NCBI GenBank assembly: GCA_018881555.1
Contig: JACAXG010000026.1
Span: 5,575,459 to 5,639,458 of the forward strand
DNA length: 64,000 bases
Direction of reading: 5' to 3'
Source of the DNA: Amblyornis subalaris
Lineage: Eukaryota > Chordata > Aves > Passeriformes > Ptilonorhynchidae
A program made the translations under genes and the position numbers. The notes below the pieces were generated by a model. The model saw only the letters and a list, made by a program, of their open reading frames with translations, had not been told where the DNA came from and did no database searches. Below are positions 60,191-64,000 of this stretch, one piece after another. Each line of letters begins with the position of its first letter. The stretch's first letter is position 1.

Positions 60191-63100
60191 AAATGGGTTG
60201 CTATTGTTGCAACAAAATATCTCGCAAATCTTTTATCTGTCCTAATTAAATTTTTGTTGGAAGTAAAAGAACATATCTATTTGGCTTGTTTTGTGGAACT
60301 GAAATACTGTCTGATTTTAATGAAGAAACTTAATTATTTTGTGGAAAACGAGATTTAATGTGTCCTTAGGTAATCCTGTTACCTGACACTATTTTGATTC
60401 CTACTCTTTTTAGAGAAAGTTTTGTGTTAGATCAGTAAAATATGTGAATATTTATTTGTATGTTTTTATTGGAGCGACACACAACTTTTCCTTACAGGCT
60501 TTCAAGTGGTGTTTGTTGGAATATCTCCTAGTAAAAGGCCGCAGAGGAAGGGGTGATGAAATTCAGACCACCTAGAAATGCAGTGGGCAGAAATGGGGGC
60601 ATCTCATACGCGAGAAACAGCAGAGTTCAGTCTTGGTACGCATCAGTNGGAGAAGCTGTTCACTCTCGAGAGGCACTGGGTCACGATGTACAGGGAATAG
60701 AGCGTGGGTTCACTTCAAAATCTGCCCAGGGGTGTTCATCTCTCCTCTTTCCAGTATTGCAGTGCTTCATGCTTTTTCAAACTACCCATTTATTTTATCA
60801 AATTCTTTTTNTAAAAAACAATATTGACCTTTTACAAATGAAATACTGCTCAGGAGCCTTTTTTTAGGTCTGAGAGTGCTGATGTGTGAAATATCACTCT
60901 TCAAGAAAAATGTATGCTTGCTNTGAAATGGGAGAGGATACATTTTAAAAGCTTTCACATTTTGCATCTGTTCCACTTTGATTTGAAACGCAAGAATATG
61001 CCTACTTAGCATTGTATTTTTAAACAAGGTTTTGAACACATCAGACTTCTCACTTCTTCAATAATAGTAAAAAGAATTAAATGTTGAAAGAGCAACTTTT
61101 TTTCATTATGGCTAACAGGTTTTGAGTTTGAGTGTTTGTGGAAGCTTTTAAGGAAAGTTCTCCTCTAACCCTGAAGGAGTCAGTTACCNTCATCTGTTTA
61201 ATCTTTCATAACAGACACACGGGGAAAGGCACTCTTTCTAAGGTAAAAAGAAAAATAAATTATTTCATTTGGGAAGAATACTTAAGATATTTAAATTAAA
61301 AGGAAGTAAGGAAGAATGAGATTTGTTCTTTATATTTTGGGGTTTTTTTGTTTTTCAGTTTCTGAAAGTATGAAAATAATCAATTGAAGTTCGTAGTACT
61401 GAAGATAAATATGTATTCCGTTGCAAAGACTTGAACTTTTGAGCTGAATTGAGAAGGTGGTAGAGCAGAAATAAATATATATATTTTTTGCTATTTTAAT
61501 ATATTTTAAATATCTCAGTTTAAACCTTCAGCTAAANCATTAATGAATTATTTTGTCTTAAAAGCCTTGCTTTTCTCACTGCAATAAGGTAGTTGATAGC
61601 TCACATTCACAATGCCCAGCACAAAACCTCTGCAAGTAACTGTAAGGCAGTAATGCATACAGTCCATTTGGCTACCTGATAAACTATGTAAGTAGATATG
61701 TCTCTTCAGTGTGGGGATTATGAAGGTTTTTATCAGGGTTTTTTTTCAGTTAATATAACACAAAAAGATTGAGGGAATTTAACCAAAATTCATTTACAAA
61801 ATCACCTGCACCATCAAGTGAAAGGTGGGGTTTTTTTCCAGATGTTGCTTCNTAGTGTGAAGGACCCTGAAGTTACCCTTTCTCAGTTAATTGCCTTTTT
61901 TTTTATCCCTCCCAAACATGTGTCTTCNTTTTAGCTGCCCTATTTCAGGCATCACTGTCCTATTGCTGCACTTGAAGTGATACTTCGGTAGTATCAAGAA
62001 TATTGTTGTTTCTAGTTCAAGCTGCCATAGCAGGTCTGGTAGTCTCAGCCTAGCAGAAGACCATGAGCAGCAGCAGGATTGACCTGAACANATGAAGAGG
62101 ATGGATGGAGTCAGTTTGTACTTCTTAGATGTGGTGATACTTGGAATCACACCAGACACAGAGACTTGACTTTTGCTATCGAGTCACCGTTGCTTTGCGG
62201 CCAATCTGTGCTTTCCTGAAGGAAAGAGGTTTGCTCTAGAAAAGCTGAAGTATGAGTAGAGCCAAAAGCATGTGCTTGGTGTTCAAGCATTAAAATACCA
62301 AAATTTGATAATGTCTGTATTAAGTATCTTTCAGATCTTTAGGCTGCTCCTGTGAAGATTGCAGCTCTGGAAAGGAACTGGACACCAGCAGTAGCACACA
62401 GGAAACAGTCTGATACTGTCCAACAAACATAAAGGTTCATAAAGGGAGACAGTGGTTGCTGTTTATATGCTTCATTTTGTCACGTTTCCTTCTCTCCAGC
62501 TCCAGTGAGTCCCGATGTCTGTGGGAGGCCTTATATAAGCACAAGGTAAACAGTGTTGGTGAAACAATGCACCACTCTTAAGTCTGTAACTAATCACCTC
62601 ATCTGTGCAGCATTTTTCAGCATAAATGTGTGGGTTTCTGGGTTTGTGTCTAGAAGAATGCAAGAAAAATGAGTAATTAGTCTTGGCAGTGAGAGGAAAG
62701 TGGTTGCATCTTTCCATTTCTTGTTTCTGGAGAGGACATTAATACAGATACGAAAAAGCCCTTATCCAAAGAGGTCTTTTAGCAAAATGCAGTAGGTAGA
62801 ATTCCAAAGGGGAGTGATTCAAGTGAAACAGAATTGTTTTTCATGTGATTGATATCCCGTTTTTCCTTATGTACTGTCCTTGAAGATCTTTTGAAGCCCT
62901 GGGCTTGGTGGATAAGTTGTTAACTGGAAACACTCTTAACTCCTACTAAAGAGCATCTTTCTTTATAGGCAAACTAACAGTATCTTCGTTTTCCTAATTG
63001 AGTTCCCATCAGTAGAGCATTTTTGCTCGGTTCAGCACTTCTCTTTCAGTTCTGATCCATATGGGAGCAAAGGCCCAAAACTTTTGCAGACCTGTCTGTT

Positions 63101-64000
63101 AGTGTTGTACACACGTGTGCTCCAGCTCCTTAAAATCTTGGACTTGGCTATTGAATTTTCTCAATCATGAATTTCAGATCTTCACTGTAAGTAGCAGGAA
63201 GGGACTCAGGCTTCTCAAAAATGGTTTCTTGAGGCAGCACTTTGAAAGAACAAGCTTGCTTGACTTGCTTTCTGGTGGTTGGGATCAACCTGAATCACCC
63301 TTCTCACACGCTGGGAAATGCATAGTGGAAAGGCTTGCTTTCAGGACAGTGGTCACAGGATGGATTCATCATGAATGTTAGGATATGGTCATCCTTCTTT
63401 GCTCCCTTCATATCTAAAGTGAAGTACCCTTCAAAGTTTGGGCTCCACAGTTCTTTCATTCACTTTTTATTTCCCCCTCCCCTGTTGTTCCCTGTTGAAA
63501 TCACTTGAATATCCACTCTCCAGGCTTTGTGGTTGTTGAAGTCTTTGATTCACCATGAGCTGAACTAACCACTGTGCCTTCACTACCAGGATACAGAACC
63601 AGGATTCCTCTGCTTNCCTCTGATTAGTGTGGCCTTCGATTTTTATCTTGCTTTTCCTGGAACTGCCTGTGCAGGATCTGTGGGTCAAATAACACCATCC
63701 ACATGCATACCAGCTGGCAGCTCAGCATTTGAGAGCCTGAAAGAGGAAAGTCATGGATAGTTAACCAGAGTTAACTAAACTGCAGATTTTTTCTGTACTC
63801 TGTCTTGGCATCTCAAAAAACAAAAATATTGTTGGAGCCTGACATAACNGAGCACTCAGAAGTGCTTCAGAAGTGTGAGGGCCGTCTCATGCACTGTATC
63901 TCGGCACTGTCCCGGTGTATGAAGGTTGTAGAGGCTGTTCCTTGTGTCCAATAATCTTTACTTGAGTTTACCCTGATCCTTNTACTTTGTCTTGAATTAT
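60191..64000. other. Intergenic sequence downstream of USP25
   Basis: No exon-like ORF, RNA gene or recognisable repeat was found on either strand. The remaining ORFs are short, unrelated to known families by eye, and overlap each other on both strands. In human the next annotated locus past USP25 is the MIR99A/let-7c host region far downstream, and no hairpin of that cluster was recognised here. Confidence 0.65.

Noticed and set aside
60553..60867. 104-codon ORF downstream of the gene as a new gene
   Set aside because: No similarity recognised, two ambiguous bases, no splice or promoter context, and a second ORF overlaps in another frame.
60191..64000. miR-99a/let-7c/miR-125b cluster expected somewhere downstream in mammals
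   Set aside because: None of the mature sequences was recognised. In human the cluster lies far further from USP25.
1..64000. A bacterial-type operon, defence system or novel mobile system
   Set aside because: The content is a spliced vertebrate gene with CR1 LINE fragments. Nothing resembling such a system was found.

Overview
This window is vertebrate nuclear DNA, almost certainly from a bird. It contains most of one protein-coding gene on the + strand: USP25, a ubiquitin-specific protease. The gene identity rests on 22 coding exons. Together they read in frame, with GT-AG introns and matching codon phases, as the USP25 protein from about human residue 132 to the stop codon. Bird is inferred from the interspersed repeats, which are mostly CR1 LINE fragments at low overall density, and from the AT-rich, repeat-poor introns. 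The species cannot be fixed from the sequence alone.

Layout. Positions 1-5507 are the intron before the first visible exon. The promoter, the start codon and the N-terminal UBA/SIM/UIM exons lie upstream, outside the window. Exons at 5508-38812 encode the catalytic USP domain. The Cys box is at 5508-5670 and the His box at 38584-38812. Between them lie the exons for the long helical and linker insertion that separates the two halves of the fold in USP25 and USP28. Exons from 40177 to 59220 encode the C-terminal region and end in the RTPADGR tail. A 3' UTR with several AATAAA signals follows. From about 60.2 kb to 64 kb I see no gene.

The most interesting part is 44772-46796. Two in-frame exons of 38 and 32 codons add exactly 70 residues, the size of the insert that defines the muscle isoform USP25m in human. 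Both can be skipped without changing frame, both have weak 5' splice sites, and they are surrounded by TGCATG (RBFOX-type) motifs. An ACTAAC (QKI-type) motif also lies just after the second exon. This suggests that the muscle splicing switch is conserved in birds.

Repeats are CR1 copies at about 7.29-8.74, 14.20-14.57, 19.80-20.03, 32.73-33.45, 44.25-44.39 and 55.24-55.85 kb. Two older remnants are likely, near 6.9-7.15 and 29.2-30.1 kb. I found no RNA genes, CRISPR arrays, operons or other accessory systems, and no sign of an undescribed system.
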